IMG/VR virus record: IMGVR_UViG_3300046538_000300
Location: 1-54,670 of that record
Direction: 5' to 3' (one strand)
Length of the DNA: 54,670 nucleotides
From: a virus
The notes under the pieces were generated by a model. The model saw only the letters and a program-made list of their open reading frames with translations, made no database searches and was not told where the DNA came from. This document shows positions 31,992 to 38,785 of this stretch, one piece after another. Numbering within the stretch: position 1 is the stretch's first letter; the number at the start of each line of letters is the position of its first letter. Made by a program: the position numbers and the translations under genes.

Positions 31992-32191
31992 GACTTCACC
32001 GCCAGAAAGAACTCAATCTCAAATGGCCCGGCGTAAACCCTGAAAGCAGGTCGGCAGCTAAGCTTGGTGTAATAGAAATGCCAGTTGCGTGGCCGGAAGC
32101 CGAAGAGCAGCCATCCGCGCTTTAAGCCGAAGCTGACCATGTAGCCGTTGCCTCGGTAGGCATCGCTGAATTTTCCGGAATTGATCTTCAT
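31988..32191 (-). CDS. 67-residue hypothetical
   Basis: Starts MKINSGKFSDAYRGNGYMVS and is rich in aromatic residues (WLLFGFRPRNWHFYYTKL), with a basic character. It is predicted to be beta-rich and soluble. No family recognised. It is linked to both neighbours by ATGA overlaps, supporting expression. Confidence 0.68.
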   Translation of the reverse strand: MKINSGKFSDAYRGNGYMVSFGLKRGWLLFGFRPRNWHFYYTKLSCRPAFRVYAGPFEIEFFLAVKS

Positions 32192-32655
32192 GGCTGCCCT
32201 CCGCTGCCCAGCGCTGCGTCGAGAATGGCGCGCGTATCGTCAAGGCCGGCATATTCATCCCAGTACTCACGCTGGACGGCATCTTTAACGTCAGCCAATG
32301 TCTTGCGCAGCGCCTCGTTCTCCTTGATCAGGCGATTGCGCACGTTGCATGCGGTGGCATATGCCTCCTCGAACGGAACCAGGCGCTCAATTTCCGCGAT
32401 CAGCTCCAGAACCCCAGTCCGAGCCGAACAAACGAACTCGGCGAATTCTTTCGTGCAAATGCTGACGTACTCTGTGCCGTCATACATCTCACCATCGATT
32501 TCAAACGGCTGGCCGTACACCGAGTAAAATCCGGTAGAACCTCCACCGAGAGATTCACCAGACGGCCCATTGAGAAATGGCTCAGTGTTGCAGTCCCAGT
32601 CCAGTCCGGATGGGAAAGCCTCAGCCAGCGCCTTCAGCTTGGAGATGTCAGCCAT
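32188..32655 (-). CDS. Hypothetical nin-region protein
   Basis: I chose ATG at 32655, where AGGAGGA precedes and the ATG sits within the upstream stop region; the longer frame lacks a site. The 155-residue product has a glycine-rich N-terminal half (NGPSGESLGGGSTGFYS) and a coiled-coil middle (IAEIERLVPFEEAYATACNV). Many phages carry such coiled-coil early proteins of unknown role. Confidence 0.68.
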   Translation of the reverse strand: MADISKLKALAEAFPSGLDWDCNTEPFLNGPSGESLGGGSTGFYSVYGQPFEIDGEMYDGTEYVSICTKEFAEFVCSARTGVLELIAEIERLVPFEEAYATACNVRNRLIKENEALRKTLADVKDAVQREYWDEYAGLDDTRAILDAALGSGGQP

Positions 32656-32887
32656 GGAAAGTGTCCTCCTGCTCAAAGTCAGCAAAGTGGGCAAGGAACT
32701 CTTCTTGTTCATGAGCTTGCTTTTCCAGCAGCGCAGCGCGGCCGGCTTGCCAGGCCCACCACGCGAAATGGAGAGTGCTGGTGCTGTAGGTATCGCCCCT
32801 GCGGCTTAGGTAAATTGCCAGTAGTGGCTCGCCGGCCTTTTCGGATATTGCAGCTTCGAACTCTGCCTGCATTTTCTCGATATTCAT
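32648..32887 (-). CDS. 79-residue hypothetical
   Basis: A small acidic helical protein starting MNIEKMQAEFEAAISEKAGE, with FAWWAWQAGRAALL in the middle. Proteins with a W-x-AWQAGR motif are common in phage early regions, but their function is not established to my knowledge. The start overlaps the preceding stop (ATGA), and the 3' end overlaps the next start. Confidence 0.7.
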   Translation of the reverse strand: MNIEKMQAEFEAAISEKAGEPLLAIYLSRRGDTYSTSTLHFAWWAWQAGRAALLEKQAHEQEEFLAHFADFEQEDTFHG

Positions 32888-33000
32888 TTGAACAACGCTC
32901 CCTGTTGAGCAGGCGCAGTGGCCCGCTCAACTTTGTGATGCAAGCCGTATCCGGCTACCAGGGTGATCAGGGCTATGGCGATCCAGATTCGGTTGGTCAT
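32884..33000 (-). CDS. 38-residue membrane peptide
   Basis: Begins MTNRIWIAIALITLVAGYGL, a signal-anchor-like helix, followed by a short polar tail. It is coupled at both ends (ATGA with gene P upstream and with 32648-32887 downstream), which argues that it is translated. Role unknown. Confidence 0.62.
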   Translation of the reverse strand: MTNRIWIAIALITLVAGYGLHHKVERATAPAQQGALFK

Positions 33001-33728
33001 TGCGCAGCCCTCTTCCCGAATTTCGCCAGCAGTAGTTCGCGCGCGGACTTTCCATCGACGGGAATACCTTGCTTGGCGATGCGATTTTGGTTTTGTTGTT
33101 CGGCCAGCTCGTCGGCCAGTTCCAGCGCGGTTTTTTGGCTGTCATGGCCGATGCCGGTCAGGATTTTTCCGTCAAGACGCTGCCCGGCCTGGGCCCTACG
33201 GATGACGATCGTGTAGTTGCGATCGAATCGCTCACGCAGGCCCTTGTTCTCCTGCTTGGAGGCGCGCAGGTCGAACAGGCCCGTGGCCTCTGCAGCGACC
33301 TTCACCCCGTCGTGGCTGTACGTGCCCATCAGAGCCTCAAGCCATGCGTCAGCAGCGACCGGCATGCCGAAGTCTTCTGGCCCCGGCGTGCACATCGCGA
33401 TGAACTCACCCACGCTTGGTGCGAATGGCTTCTTGAGCTTTCGGCACTTCTGGATGCCGAACTCGATCTGCTCCAGGGTGCGAATACCCTCGTCGGCAAA
33501 TTCCCTGATCCATTCCGCCTTGGCAGCGTCAAGCGCTTCGGTTGATGGCCACGCCTGGCGCCAAGCCGGGAAGATCCCGCGAAGCCTGCGGAACAGATCG
33601 TTCACGACCTCTGCAGTCTCCAGAGACACGACAACTGGCTGCGTAATGATCTCAGGCGGCAACTTGCCCATCGTCGCCATGATCTGCGCGACGGGTTTCA
33701 CTGGGGCACCATCAGGTTTCTTGCCCAT
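32997..33728 (-). CDS. P: Replication protein P (lambda P-like)
   Basis: The 243-residue protein has the arrangement of lambda P-like helicase loaders: a proline-rich N-terminus, FRRLRGIFPAWRQAWPSTEA, and FAPSVGEFIAMCTPGPEDFG. It should recruit host DnaB to the phage origin with O. It overlaps the 3' end of O by about 30 bases. Confidence 0.82.
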   Translation of the reverse strand: MGKKPDGAPVKPVAQIMATMGKLPPEIITQPVVVSLETAEVVNDLFRRLRGIFPAWRQAWPSTEALDAAKAEWIREFADEGIRTLEQIEFGIQKCRKLKKPFAPSVGEFIAMCTPGPEDFGMPVAADAWLEALMGTYSHDGVKVAAEATGLFDLRASKQENKGLRERFDRNYTIVIRRAQAGQRLDGKILTGIGHDSQKTALELADELAEQQNQNRIAKQGIPVDGKSARELLLAKFGKRAAQ

Positions 33729-34522
33729 TCGGTGCTGTCGAAATCAGGCTCGTTGCGCTGGGGTGCGGACAAGTTGGGCTTTGCCGCTCGGCGAGTAATC
33801 CACTCCACCTCGAAACCCTGCCAGCCGTTGTCGATGGCAATCGTGATGGCGTCAGCAGCGGTCACCCCAAACGCTGCACACTGCCCGAGCTTGGTGTTCA
33901 GGCTTGACCAGATCCGGGCTGATACCGGGGCACGCTTCAGCTTGCGAACGGCGAGGTAATCAGCGATCAGTGATTCATCCAGACCATGCGGATTGTCAGC
34001 CAGCATCGCAGCTTTGCCGAACGGGGCTTTTCGCTCCGGCTTGGGAGATTCGTTTTCAGCCTGGGGGGGCATACCTTCTTCCGAAGGAAGAGGTATAGGG
34101 GTTTGTTTCTTAGAATAAAGAAGGGAGTCGTCAGTTTTGGTCTGACTCGGGAAATTTACGACTCGGCTCATATCGTCCGAGTCAGACCGTATGGTCCGAG
34201 TCGGACATTCGAAATACACCCACTCTTTCGGGTCGCAAATGCTGATGTCGCCACGCGAACCACCTTCGCGGTGAATGACCCGGCGCTTCAGCAAATGACT
34301 GATGGCCTTGGAAGCGACGTCAGGATGAATGTTCGTGGCTTTGGCCACGTCGGTAGCCTTGATGCGTACTGCGCCTGCCTGGAAGTTGATGGTGGCCTTT
34401 GCAATAAACAGAGCCACCTTCAACTCACGCCCAGGCAGATCGATAGCCATCAGGCCATCCATAAGCTGATTGTCCATTCGGGTGAACCCTCGGGACTTGT
34501 GTATGTGGGTGATGTTTGTCAT
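33698..34522 (-). CDS. O: Replication initiator O
   Basis: The 274-residue protein has an N-terminal winged-helix DNA-binding domain (FTRMDNQLMDGLMAIDLPGR...VARAT-like IKATDVAKATNIHPDVASKA), a linker, and a C-terminal domain (GLDESLIADYLAVRKLKRAP), as in lambda O proteins. It should bind repeats that lie inside its own gene at 34125-34206, as in lambda. Confidence 0.85.
   Translation of the reverse strand: MTNITHIHKSRGFTRMDNQLMDGLMAIDLPGRELKVALFIAKATINFQAGAVRIKATDVAKATNIHPDVASKAISHLLKRRVIHREGGSRGDISICDPKEWVYFECPTRTIRSDSDDMSRVVNFPSQTKTDDSLLYSKKQTPIPLPSEEGMPPQAENESPKPERKAPFGKAAMLADNPHGLDESLIADYLAVRKLKRAPVSARIWSSLNTKLGQCAAFGVTAADAITIAIDNGWQGFEVEWITRRAAKPNLSAPQRNEPDFDSTEWARNLMVPQ
34125..34206. 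other. Probable replication origin: repeats within O
   Basis: The core GACTCGG recurs: GGTCTGACTCGG at 34139-34150, GACTCGG at 34160-34166, TCCGAGTCAGACC at 34176-34188 and GGTCCGAGTCGGAC at 34193-34206, with a further GAGTCG at 34125-34130. Copies alternate in orientation. An AT-rich tract lies alongside (TTTGTTTCTTAGAATAAAG). Lambda places its O-binding iterons in the same way. Confidence 0.7.
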
Positions 34523-34551
34523 GATTCGTCTCGTTGAATTGCTGTTGAAAG

Positions 34552-34577
34552 AACCGCCCCGCCAGGCGGTTTTTTTA
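34552..34577 (+). terminator. Hairpin with T-tract between cII and O
   Basis: AACCGCC and GGCGGTT form a 7-bp stem with a 6-base loop, followed by T residues on the plus strand. It would end plus-strand (antisense) transcripts. On the minus strand the T-tract is interrupted, so O/P transcription should pass. Confidence 0.6.
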
Positions 34578-34587
34578 TGCCCGGAAT

Positions 34588-35055
34588 TCAGGCGCTTGCC
34601 TTGTGCAGCTCGATAACTGCGCCAATCGCTTCCAAACTCGCCGACATGTACTTGGCATGCATGGCGCGAATCTTCTTGGCTTCCAAAGCATCGATCTCGC
34701 CGTCAGCCAGTGCGTGGGCGACCATCTGATCCAGTGCGCCACGTTGAGCCGATGCGTTCAGCGAACGCTGGTACAGATCGACGTTGTCCAGTTCAGCGGC
34801 GTCCGGGATCTTCACGAACACGCCGCCGTACATCGCGCTGACGTAATCCGGCAGAAGCTCAGAGCCTGTTTCGCTTTCCAGCACGAACAGCTCCGCGTCG
34901 CTCAATGGCTTGCAGCCTGCTGTCTCGTAAATCTGGTTTTCCAGACGCTTGGTCTTGATTCCGAGACGTGCCGCAGCGCAGTCCATGCCACCAGGGAAGC
35001 CATTGGCGATGGCGGCCATGACCTGCCTGCGGGTGTCTAGTACGGTGCTTTTCAT
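34588..35055 (-). CDS. CII-like regulator (YmfL/CP76-like)
   Basis: A 155-residue protein with MKSTVLDTRRQVMAAIANGF at its N-terminus and DCAAARLGIKTKRLENQIYE as a helix-turn-helix, the pattern of the YmfL/CP76 family of phage CII-like activators. It lies between cro and O, the CII position. It likely activates lysogeny promoters. A long C-terminal helix (DALEAKKIRAMHAKYM) may mediate oligomerisation. Confidence 0.82.
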   Translation of the reverse strand: MKSTVLDTRRQVMAAIANGFPGGMDCAAARLGIKTKRLENQIYETAGCKPLSDAELFVLESETGSELLPDYVSAMYGGVFVKIPDAAELDNVDLYQRSLNASAQRGALDQMVAHALADGEIDALEAKKIRAMHAKYMSASLEAIGAVIELHKASA

Positions 35056-35121
35056 GTCCTAGTTTTTCCTTTGTGCTGCTACGGCCAAAATGCCATCACC
35101 GAAATGATCAAGGACGCATCC

Positions 35122-35328
35122 ATGACCGACTCTTCCGAACTGCAAGGCGAGATAACCGCCCTCTGCTGCTTTGTGGGTGCCTTGACATCCACCCTGCCCC
35201 TCTCTTCTCAGATGAGGCTCTGGCCTGCGTTCGAGCAGAAGGCCAGTCAGTTACGTGATCAGTTGAGCCAAGAGGCTCTGCGCGGCTTCGAGCTGGCGAC
35301 GATCTCGCTCAGCTCCAAGCGCGGTTAA
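35122..35328 (+). CDS. Antisense small protein between cro and cII
   Basis: ATG at 35122 gives 68 residues, MTDSSELQGEITALCCFVGA..., helical, ending SLSSKRG. AAGGA lies upstream. It is encoded opposite to PR transcription in the leader between cro and cII and overlaps the cro stop by four bases. The sequence looks protein-like rather than random. I do not recognise it. Its transcript would be antisense to the cro-cII message. Confidence 0.55.
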   Translation: MTDSSELQGEITALCCFVGALTSTLPLSSQMRLWPAFEQKASQLRDQLSQEALRGFELATISLSSKRG

Positions 35329-35531
35329 GCGGCGGTCTTCTGTGGCGGGAGCTGGCAGGGAAATGGACGAATCTCCTCCGCCGTCAGCTTCCCATCCTCA
35401 TGCTCGATCACCAGGATTTCCCGGGATGTCTTTAGGGCCTTTGAAATGGCTGGAGCACTGACGCCAAGACCTTTGGCGACCGCTGATTGACCAATTCGCT
35501 CGACCAGCTCTGGCAATGGCGTCTTTTTCAT
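35325..35531 (-). CDS. cro: Cro-like repressor
   Basis: The 68-residue protein has a helix-turn-helix IGQSAVAKGLGVSAPAISKA near residues 13-32, matching Cro/YdaS-like repressors. It diverges from cI across the operator region and is the first gene of the rightward-equivalent (minus-strand) early operon. It should bind the same 15-bp operators as CI to favour lytic growth. Confidence 0.87.
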   Translation of the reverse strand: MKKTPLPELVERIGQSAVAKGLGVSAPAISKALKTSREILVIEHEDGKLTAEEIRPFPCQLPPQKTAA

Positions 35532-35563
35532 TTCTTTGCCTCAGCAAGCGATGTATGTCGAAG

Positions 35564-35592
35564 ATATTAACCGGCGGTTAGCTTTTGAGCAA
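35564..35592 (-). promoter_or_regulatory. PR promoter (cro)
   Basis: On the minus strand TTGCTC and TAATAT are separated by exactly 17 bases. The spacer and -10 element overlap operator 35567-35581, and the -35 touches 35591-35605. Binding of CI or Cro would block RNA polymerase. Confidence 0.75.
35567..35581. promoter_or_regulatory. Operator OR-a (over PR -10)
   Basis: TTAACCGGCGGTTAG is a 15-bp palindrome differing from TTAACC-GGC-GGTTAA by one base. It overlies the PR -10 region on the cro side. Confidence 0.8.
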
Positions 35593-35605
35593 CACCGGCG
35601 GTTAG
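35591..35605. promoter_or_regulatory. Operator OR-b (middle)
   Basis: AACACCGGCGGTTAG matches the consensus right half and centre but has a degenerate left half. It starts 24 bases from the first operator, between the diverging promoters, so cooperative pairwise binding is geometrically possible. Confidence 0.75.
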
Positions 35606-35615
35606 CGCAAATAAC

Positions 35616-35630
35616 TTAACCAACGGTTAA
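35616..35630. promoter_or_regulatory. Operator OR-c (next to cI)
   Basis: TTAACCAACGGTTAA has perfect 6-bp arms around an AAC centre. It ends 9 bases before the cI ATG and starts 25 bases from the middle site. TTAAAT at 35627-35632 could be the -10 of a cI promoter giving a nearly leaderless mRNA, as cI lacks a clear Shine-Dalgarno. Confidence 0.8.
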
Positions 35631-35639
35631 ATTTCACGG

Positions 35640-36512
35640 ATGACGAAAAAGAAAGAGCTGTCCCCCGAACTAAAAGCTGAATGCGACGCCGCCAAGGCGC
35701 TTTTCGTATCGAAGAAGAACGCACTTGGCCTGACCCAAGCGAGCCTTGCTGAAGCAGCAGACATCTCAGCGGCGGCGGTTGCCATGTACCTGAATGGTAC
35801 GAATCCGCTGAACGCGAAATTCGCGTCGGTGCTCTCGCGTGTGCTTAGCGTGCCAGTGGAGAAATTCAGCAAGCGTCTTGCGAAGGAGATCAGTGGCCTG
35901 ACGGCAGCTGCAGATCAGCCTACTGACGTCGCCGGGAACACGTCGGCGGCCGATCTGGTACGACAGATGTTGACCAAGCAAGGAAAAGGTCTTTCAGAAG
36001 ATGCTCGCCGACGCCTGCTCGCGGCTGCTGCGTCGGACGACGGCGGCGGAGTGATTGAGGTCGATTACTATCGGCCAGGCGCCGTTGGTGACGAGGTGTG
36101 GATCGCGCACTACGACGTTCGTGCGGCGATGGGTGGCGGGCAAATCCCGCACGATTATCCGGAAATGCTCCAGGACGTGCGCGTCAGCCCTCAGCACCTC
36201 CGCGAAATGGGCGTCGAGTTCAAGGAACACTTTCACCTGAAGATGGTGACTGGATGGGGCCAGTCAATGGCGCCCACGATCAAGCACCGCGACCCGCTGC
36301 TCGTCGATATCAGTGTTCGAGAATTCGCCGGTGACGGGATCTACATGTTTTCGTGGGAAGGTCACCTCTACATCAAGCGGCTCCAATGGATCGGAGAGGA
36401 GCAGTTCTCGATGATTTCAGACAACACCCGGCATCCTCCCCAAACCATCCGGGCGGACGAAACCTACATTCAGGCTCGTGTACTGCTGGTCTGGAATGCG
36501 CAGCTTTTGTAA
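35640..36512 (+). CDS. cI: CI repressor (XRE + S24 peptidase)
   Basis: The 290-residue repressor has an N-terminal XRE helix-turn-helix (LTQASLAEAADISAAAVAMY, about residues 31-50) and a C-terminal LexA/S24 domain with serine 209 in GWGQSMAPTI and lysine 246 in LYIKRLQW, correctly spaced. It maintains lysogeny by binding the 15-bp operators at 35567-35630 and 38744-38782. The segment expected to hold the Ala-Gly self-cleavage bond reads DVRAAMGGG, suggesting Met164-Gly165, an unusual dipeptide. The start codon abuts the operator region with no good ribosome site. Confidence 0.92.
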   Translation: MTKKKELSPELKAECDAAKALFVSKKNALGLTQASLAEAADISAAAVAMYLNGTNPLNAKFASVLSRVLSVPVEKFSKRLAKEISGLTAAADQPTDVAGNTSAADLVRQMLTKQGKGLSEDARRRLLAAAASDDGGGVIEVDYYRPGAVGDEVWIAHYDVRAAMGGGQIPHDYPEMLQDVRVSPQHLREMGVEFKEHFHLKMVTGWGQSMAPTIKHRDPLLVDISVREFAGDGIYMFSWEGHLYIKRLQWIGEEQFSMISDNTRHPPQTIRADETYIQARVLLVWNAQLL

Positions 36513-36579
36513 AAGAGACACATTCTGCGACCACCAAAAGTGTTTCGCATATTTAGATGGGGGGTTAACGTAAACTAAT

Positions 36580-36960
36580 CTATTGCCCTGGCTCAACAGC
36601 GGGGCTTGAGCCTTTTACGATTTTGTTTGCCGCAGCCACCATAAGGGACTGAACTATGGCTGGAGAACTAATCCCTATTTGAAAAGCAAGCATCGAACTA
36701 ATTTTGTCACCATTTATCAAATACACTAGCGTTACAAACAATCCAAGCAGGGGCAGTGCCAACGCCAAAAATAAAAAAAATCCTATATATCGCCACCAGA
36801 CAAGCTTATCCGAAGGACTGCGAGAAAAGTGCTCCACCAACTTAAATCCAAATAAGATGAAACCGCCAATGAACGAGATCAGCGCAAGGCTACTATTCGT
36901 CTTGACAGTTGAAGCTAGAGCTTGAAAATCAAATACCGATGCAATGACCCCATAATCCAT
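36580..36960 (-). CDS. Membrane protein of a two-gene module beside cI
   Basis: A 126-residue protein with three likely membrane helices: LALISFIGGFILFGFKLVEH, WWRYIGFFLFLALALPLLG, which runs on through a third LFVTLVYLI segment, and a weakly hydrophobic C-terminal stretch. It is AT-rich. The ATG overlaps the stop of the upstream wHTH-like gene by one base (TAATG). A soluble regulator plus small membrane effector downstream of cI recalls the lambda rexA/rexB position, but here on the opposite strand. Candidate superinfection-exclusion or abortive-infection module; the family is unrecognised. Confidence 0.72.
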   Translation of the reverse strand: MDYGVIASVFDFQALASTVKTNSSLALISFIGGFILFGFKLVEHFSRSPSDKLVWWRYIGFFLFLALALPLLGLFVTLVYLINGDKISSMLAFQIGISSPAIVQSLMVAAANKIVKGSSPAVEPGQ

Positions 36961-37442
36961 TAACGAGTTTCCCCTTTGCGGACGGTCTTTATAGACCTCG
37001 ACGCGTCATCATCATTATCATCTGATGAGGGCTCTCCACTTGCCGATAGCTCTGTGAGGTCGCTCATCCCTGCTCTTCGAGTGGCAAAAAAGTCTACAAA
37101 CCGATCTTTAAAAGATGAACCCTCTCTAAATCTTTCTTTTGTGGTTATCAGAACGACGCCTTCCTTGCTCTTGTATGGATATATTTTAATAGCATCCATG
37201 AGTGCCGGATTGGATTTGATGGCATCTACAACTACAGAGACCGGCAAATCAGTTTCCTTGGACAGCCCATAAACCGTTCTAGCTTTGTATCGTAAGTTGT
37301 TTAGTGCAAAAAATATTCTTTTTCCTACTTCAGAGTCATTTGGAGACATGGCTAAACCTGCTACCCGATCTCTTTTTTTTGGCCTCAGTTCAGAGCTGCT
37401 CATATGCGATACCATCATAAAATCTATTAGAAAAGTATCCAT
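36960..37442 (-). CDS. wHTH-like soluble partner of the membrane protein
   Basis: The 160-residue frame has a middle domain resembling a winged helix (RYKARTVYGLSKETDLPVSV...VVLITTKERFREG) and an acidic Ser/Asp-rich C-terminus (GEPSSDDNDDDASRS). Several starts are possible: ATG at 37442, 37418 and 37403; none has a strong ribosome site. The upstream palindrome GGATA-N6-TATCC is a candidate autoregulatory operator. Composition is AT-rich compared with cI. Function unknown; paired expression with the membrane gene is clear from their overlap. Confidence 0.68.
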   Translation of the reverse strand: MDTFLIDFMMVSHMSSSELRPKKRDRVAGLAMSPNDSEVGKRIFFALNNLRYKARTVYGLSKETDLPVSVVVDAIKSNPALMDAIKIYPYKSKEGVVLITTKERFREGSSFKDRFVDFFATRRAGMSDLTELSASGEPSSDDNDDDASRSIKTVRKGETR

Positions 37443-37446
37443 AATA

Positions 37447-37462
37447 GGATACTTAAATATCC
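37447..37462. promoter_or_regulatory. Inverted repeat upstream of the two-gene module
   Basis: GGATACTTAAATATCC has 5-bp inverted arms and lies 5 bases before the ATG at 37442. A further GGATAC half-site follows immediately inside the gene. Its place suggests an operator for the wHTH-like protein itself. Confidence 0.45.
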
Positions 37463-37514
37463 ATTAAGGACTCAAAGGACGCTCGACGTGGACCTGCAGC
37501 ACGTCACCCTCGAG

Positions 37515-37557
37515 CAATCCTCACCGCTCGCCAATCCTCACCGCTCGCCAATCCTCA
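37515..37557. repeat. Tandem 17-bp repeat (2.5 copies)
   Basis: CAATCCTCACCGCTCGC occurs at 37515-37531 and 37532-37548, followed by a 9-base partial copy. It lies in the roughly 300-base gene-free stretch between the two-gene module (37442) and the plus-strand gene at 37748. The stretch otherwise contains only a possible plus-strand promoter, TTTACA-N16-TACCAT, near 37651-37678. Confidence 0.7.
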
Positions 37558-37747
37558 TAAGCTTAGCCCATCAATGCGGTTGCGCTTCTCTACTCCCCAC
37601 AGCGGATAGCTTGGCGCTTCGCCATCCGGTCCTAGCCCTTCCTCTGTTTTACACTTTAGGATTACGGAATACCATAGCGTTCAAAATGCTTCACCTGATG
37701 CCACTGTCGTGTCTTAGGATCTGAATTCTTCAACGGAGTGATGCGCA

Positions 37748-38308
37748 GTGCGAAGATTCGGAATGGCAATAATGTTGGTCGGCTTGATTGCGGCTTACGC
37801 CGCCATGAACATGGACGTTTCGGTGAGCGCCGGGGTTGGCCGGGTGAACAATCTCGGGTTGATGGATCAGCGGCAGAATCTGGTGATGCTCAGCGGCATG
37901 TTCGCTCTGGGCGGCCTTCTGATGATCCTGTTCGCCGTCAGGCGGAATGAGGCTCGCCCGAAGTACGAGCCGGCTTACGAGTCCAGACCTTGCCCTTTCT
38001 GTGCTGAGACAATCAAGAAGTCGGCGATCAAGTGCAAACATTGCGGGTCTGAGATCAGCAGCACTCCACAGCCTACCGCCCTACGCTCTGATGACGGCTG
38101 GACCGTAAGGTTTGATTGTGAAGCCTGGGCATATGCCGAGATTGCAAAGAAGGCAAAAGCGATGGGTCTTTCGATTGTAAAAAGTCAGCCGACGACAGTG
38201 ATCACTGGACCTTTCCCGTCTGAGCTGGATGCCGAGGTAACGCTCGCAACTTTCAAACGGATACACGGATTGACTGGCTACACGCACTACGCACCGAAAT
38301 CCGACTGA
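37748..38308 (+). CDS. Membrane protein with zinc ribbon
   Basis: The 186-residue protein starts at GTG 37748 (GGAG upstream). Two membrane helices (about residues 7-20 and 45-64) bracket a periplasmic loop; then comes a cytoplasmic zinc ribbon, CPFCAETIKKSAIKCKHCG, and a C-terminal alpha/beta segment (WAYAEIAKKAKAMGLSIVKS). It is followed by a strong terminator, forming its own transcription unit within the immunity region. This layout suggests lysogenic expression. Function is unrecognised beyond membrane and metal-binding features. Confidence 0.78.
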   Translation: MRRFGMAIMLVGLIAAYAAMNMDVSVSAGVGRVNNLGLMDQRQNLVMLSGMFALGGLLMILFAVRRNEARPKYEPAYESRPCPFCAETIKKSAIKCKHCGSEISSTPQPTALRSDDGWTVRFDCEAWAYAEIAKKAKAMGLSIVKSQPTTVITGPFPSELDAEVTLATFKRIHGLTGYTHYAPKSD

Positions 38309-38324
38309 ATGTTTTGGATCAGAT

Positions 38325-38350
38325 AGCCCGCTTATAAAGCGGGCTTTTTT
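38325..38350 (+). terminator. Rho-independent terminator
   Basis: AGCCCGCTT and AAGCGGGCT form a perfect 9-bp stem with loop ATA, followed by a T-tract. It lies 16 bases after the stop of 37748-38308 and faces the convergent DUF1654 gene. Confidence 0.88.
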
Positions 38351-38357
38351 GTGCTCG

Positions 38358-38672
38358 TCAAAATGGTGCTGGCTGCTCCGATTCAAATACATCCACCGTC
38401 TCTCGCACCCGATCATCCTCCGGAGCCGCCTCCCACCTGAGCGTGATTGATCCATCATCGTTCGACGTCATCTCAATTTCGTCCACGTCAGACAAAACCC
38501 CCAGCACCTCCGCCCACTCCCTATCCCCGTCCGTATCCAATCGATGGATCGTCACCCAGCGCTGAAGCTGCGCTATCGGGTGATTGATCATGCTCGAAAC
38601 CCTGAGATTCAGCCTTTCAACCCCTGTCAGTTCCACTCGCTGCTGTTCTTTTTGTTTCTGCATTGCGCCCAT
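38358..38672 (-). CDS. DUF1654-family protein under LexA control
   Basis: I chose ATG at 38672 because AAGGAGGT precedes it; the longer frame would run through the LexA box and operators. The 104-residue product contains VERLNLRVSSMINHPIAQLQ and an acidic C-terminal half, matching my memory of the Pseudomonas DUF1654 family. A 16-bp LexA box lies 18 bases upstream, so damage induction is likely. It is transcribed divergently from PL. Role unknown. Confidence 0.8.
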   Translation of the reverse strand: MGAMQKQKEQQRVELTGVERLNLRVSSMINHPIAQLQRWVTIHRLDTDGDREWAEVLGVLSDVDEIEMTSNDDGSITLRWEAAPEDDRVRETVDVFESEQPAPF

Positions 38673-38689
38673 GTACACCTCCTTGAATG

Positions 38690-38705
38690 CTGTACATCCA
38701 TACAG
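38690..38705 (-). promoter_or_regulatory. LexA box (DUF1654 gene)
   Basis: CTGTACATCCATACAG is CTG-N10-CAG with near-palindromic CTGTA/TACAG arms, a good match to the Pseudomonas SOS operator. It sits between the start of the minus-strand DUF1654 gene and the OL operators. Confidence 0.82.
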
Positions 38706-38743
38706 TTGAAGGAAAAGCATACCGCACCCCCTAGAAAAATAAA

Positions 38744-38758
38744 TTAACCGCCGGTATT
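38744..38758. promoter_or_regulatory. Operator OL-a
   Basis: TTAACCGCCGGTATT shares the TTAACC arm and inverted centre (GCC) of the cI-region operators. It starts 24 bases before the second site, the same spacing as between cI-region operators. Confidence 0.75.
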
Positions 38759-38785
38759 GACGACGAAGAAACCGGCGGTTAATTT
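38757..38785 (+). promoter_or_regulatory. PL promoter
   Basis: TTGACG is followed after 17 bases by TAATTT on the plus strand. Operator 38768-38782 fills the spacer and touches the -10, the same geometry as PR. It should drive the plus-strand early operon toward int. Confidence 0.7.
38768..38782. promoter_or_regulatory. Operator OL-b (within PL)
   Basis: GAAACCGGCGGTTAA carries the conserved ACCGGCGGTTAA part of the operator consensus and lies between the PL -35 and -10 elements. CI binding here should silence the early operon in the lysogen. Confidence 0.78.

Noticed and set aside
37515-37557. CRISPR array
   Set aside because: The repeats are only 17 bp, contiguous with no spacers, and limited to 2.5 copies; no cas genes are present.
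37488-37724. 78-codon frame in the gap before 37748
   Set aside because: It spans the 17-bp tandem repeat, is low-complexity and has no ribosome site.
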